Positions 13,400-14,305 of a DNA stretch of 14,305 nucleotides are shown piece by piece (position 1 is the first letter of the stretch; each line of letters begins with the position of its first letter). The translations under genes and the position numbers were made by a program. The DNA comes from Acidobacteriaceae bacterium (lineage in GTDB: Bacteria; Acidobacteriota; Terriglobia; Terriglobales; Acidobacteriaceae), in assembly GCA_003139975.1 (NCBI GenBank), contig PLHN01000101.1, forward strand, positions 1 to 14,305. Reading direction: 5' to 3'. The notes beneath the pieces are model-generated. The model saw only the letters and a list, made by a program, of their open reading frames with translations. It was not told the DNA's origin and ran no database searches.

Positions 13400-13614
13400 C
13401 AGGCTTGGATTACGAATACCCTGGACGCGTTCGCCTTAAGGGAAGCTCCCGTGGGCTTCGAGATTGCACAGAAAACTGCTCGCGTGCAACTTCCCCATCG
13501 TGATCCCGCGGACCGTTCCTGATTGCCACGACCAGCATCCTCGGTCTGACTTTAGTCACAGCGGATGAAACGATCTCGAAGTCCCGGACGGTCGCAGTCC
13601 TGGCGAACCGCTAA
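13400..13614 (+). pseudogene. VapC-like PIN-domain toxin remnant (C-terminal half, frameshifted)
   Basis: Frame 2 reads AWITNTLDAFALREAPVGF, EIAQKTARVQLPHRDPADR and hits a stop at 13520. Frame 1 continues from 13516 as FLIATTSILGLTLVTADE and ends VAVLANR at 13612-13614. Together these are the C-terminal half of a PIN-domain ribonuclease, with the late acidic residues in HRDPADR and TADE. The N-terminal half with the first catalytic Asp is absent: the antitoxin end runs straight into the middle of the toxin near 13390-13400, so an internal deletion took place. One missing T near 13516 explains the second frame break. The toxin cannot be active. Confidence 0.7.
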
Positions 13615-13633
13615 CAACTCCCCAGCCGACGTC

Positions 13634-13879
13634 TTATCGGCCCCGTCTTTTCTGCAAATCTCTGTTCGCTTTCTTGGTCGCCTTGCGGCTCGACTTCTCA
13701 GACCTCTTCATTGCCTTGCGCTGCTGCTTGGCCGATTTCTTCAGCATCTTCTGCTGCTTTTTGGCCGCCTTTCTGGATTGGCGCGCATTCTGTTCCGGGG
13801 TCAGGCGCTGAGCATGCGCCGGGGCAAGGCACGTAAAACTAAGTAGAACAAGCAGCATGAAAACAGCGATTCGTTTCAT
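13634..13879 (-). CDS. Small exported polycationic protein, 81 aa
   Basis: The protein begins MKRIAVFMLLVLLSFTCLAP and has a clear signal peptide, cleaved after AHA (residue 23). The 58-residue mature part contains 24 Lys/Arg and only 3 acidic residues, with words such as KKQQKMLKKSAKQQRKAMKR and SSRKATKKANRDLQKRR, and should form one long basic helix. The ATG has CGGAG upstream at 5-nt spacing. I do not recognise a family. A highly basic exported helix could bind cell-surface anions, nucleic acid or lipid, but nothing in the sequence decides this. Neighbours are the toxin-antitoxin remnant and, far upstream, a tRNA-Ser gene. The signal peptide and ribosome-binding site make it a convincing gene despite its odd composition. 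Confidence 0.75.
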   Translation of the reverse strand: MKRIAVFMLLVLLSFTCLAPAHAQRLTPEQNARQSRKAAKKQQKMLKKSAKQQRKAMKRSEKSSRKATKKANRDLQKRRGR

Positions 13880-13910
13880 GACGTCTCCGAACCTCGGTCT
13901 TGGGCTGATC

Positions 13911-14147
13911 TTACACCGAAACGCGCCTCTGCACGGATACCCAAAAGGTATTCACCTCGGTAATCAGACGCGCCGCCCGGGACGGCAATGTCTGCCAAGG
14001 TAGATTTTCGTGCCGGAGCCGCGTCCAAAACCAAAGCACATCCCTCAGAGCGCCATGCGGGTCGTGGGGCAGTTCTGAGCAAGCGGTTCTTGCGCAGCGA
14101 AGGATCTGGTCGAGCCCGGTTTCGGTGTGATGGCGTGAGCGGTACAT
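13911..14147 (-). CDS. Doubtful small ORF, 78 aa
   Basis: The frame starts MYRSRHHTETGLDQILRCAR and ends VNTFWVSVQRRVSV. It has moderate codon bias toward G/C in third positions but only an A-rich stretch in place of a ribosome-binding site, and no motif I recognise. An overlapping plus-strand frame (13988-14233) is no better. It is the only candidate in the 409-nt stretch between the basic exported protein and the tRNA, which otherwise holds just the tRNA promoter. It may equally be non-coding. Confidence 0.2.
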   Translation of the reverse strand: MYRSRHHTETGLDQILRCARTACSELPHDPHGALRDVLWFWTRLRHENLPWQTLPSRAARLITEVNTFWVSVQRRVSV

Positions 14148-14211
14148 CGCTTTTTTTGCGACGCACTGATGGCGTGTTTGGCTCGCGGTTCCTTGGGAAG
14201 GCGCCACCAAC

Positions 14212-14241
14212 TTGCCGTCTGCAAACTCGTTGACGTAGAAT
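14212..14241 (+). promoter_or_regulatory. Candidate promoter of the tRNA-Ser gene
   Basis: TTGCCG (14212-14217, 4 of 6) and TAGAAT (14236-14241, 5 of 6) are 18 nt apart. The predicted start near 14248 gives a 40-nt precursor leader before the tRNA. Confidence 0.45.
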
Positions 14242-14288
14242 CGCAGAGAACTACCTTCGCTTAGCGAAACAGACCTGCATAGAACGCC

Positions 14289-14305
14289 GGAGAGGTGGCC
14301 GAGAG
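14289..14305 (+). tRNA. tRNA-Ser, 5' end only (cut by window edge)
   Basis: GGAGAGGTGGCCGAGAG matches the usual bacterial tRNA-Ser start: acceptor strand GGAGAGG, then T8 and the D-stem GGCCGAG. The anticodon is outside the window. Only 17 nt are visible, so the identity rests on this characteristic opening. Confidence 0.75.

Noticed and set aside
13318..13503. Independent 61-aa gene starting at the ATG at 13318
   Set aside because: Its first part matches the displaced C-terminal half of the antitoxin and the remainder is an off-frame reading of the PIN remnant.
3571..13614. CRISPR array or complete mobile element
   Set aside because: No regularly spaced direct repeats with unique spacers are seen, and no transposase or integrase frame. 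The repeats present are isolated inverted elements.

Overview
The window looks like a chromosomal segment of an Acidobacteriota bacterium, probably a soil Terriglobia/Koribacter-type organism. This is inferred from several things seen together: high GC, a TonB-dependent receptor with an N-terminal carboxypeptidase-regulatory-like domain, small proteins of acidobacterial character, and intergenic hairpin repeats of kinds I recall from such genomes. No database search was possible.

Layout. 1-1629 (+) is the 3' part of an acyl ligase / acyl-carrier / acyltransferase fusion. 1776-2486 (-) holds a 78-aa unknown protein with its own terminator and a Trm112-like zinc-ribbon protein. 2631-4368 (+) carries folD and coaE, separated by a striking inverted repeat. 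tilS (4401-5837, -) converges on coaE. 6075-8946 (+) is a probable two-gene unit: a Cys/His-rich exported small protein followed by a TonB-dependent outer-membrane receptor. 9026-10101 is a Skp/OmpH-like chaperone with a strong promoter, a long leader and a clean terminator. 10330-12446 (+) carries a TonB-like energy transducer and alanine racemase (alr). 12581-13051 (-) is a conserved-looking soluble helical protein of unknown function. 13150-13614 (+) is the wreck of a Phd/VapB antitoxin and PIN toxin pair. 13634-13879 (-) encodes a very basic exported peptide. The window ends inside the 5' end of a tRNA-Ser gene (14289-14305).

How the genes relate. The theme is envelope and housekeeping: lipid acylation, folate one-carbon metabolism, coenzyme A, tRNA-Ile lysidine, outer-membrane import (receptor plus TonB), outer-membrane protein chaperoning (Skp), and D-alanine for peptidoglycan. 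Most genes seem to be single transcription units with their own signals. The clearest functional pairing is the Cys/His-rich protein with the receptor, which suggests metal handling (inference).

I did not find a CRISPR array, an insertion sequence or an intact defence system. The most unusual content is (i) the Cys/His-rich protein whose start codon sits directly behind a hairpin, beside a receptor of unknown ligand; (ii) a series of different intergenic inverted repeats, several with arms made of short reiterated words; and (iii) the toxin-antitoxin remnant with its palindromic operator still intact.
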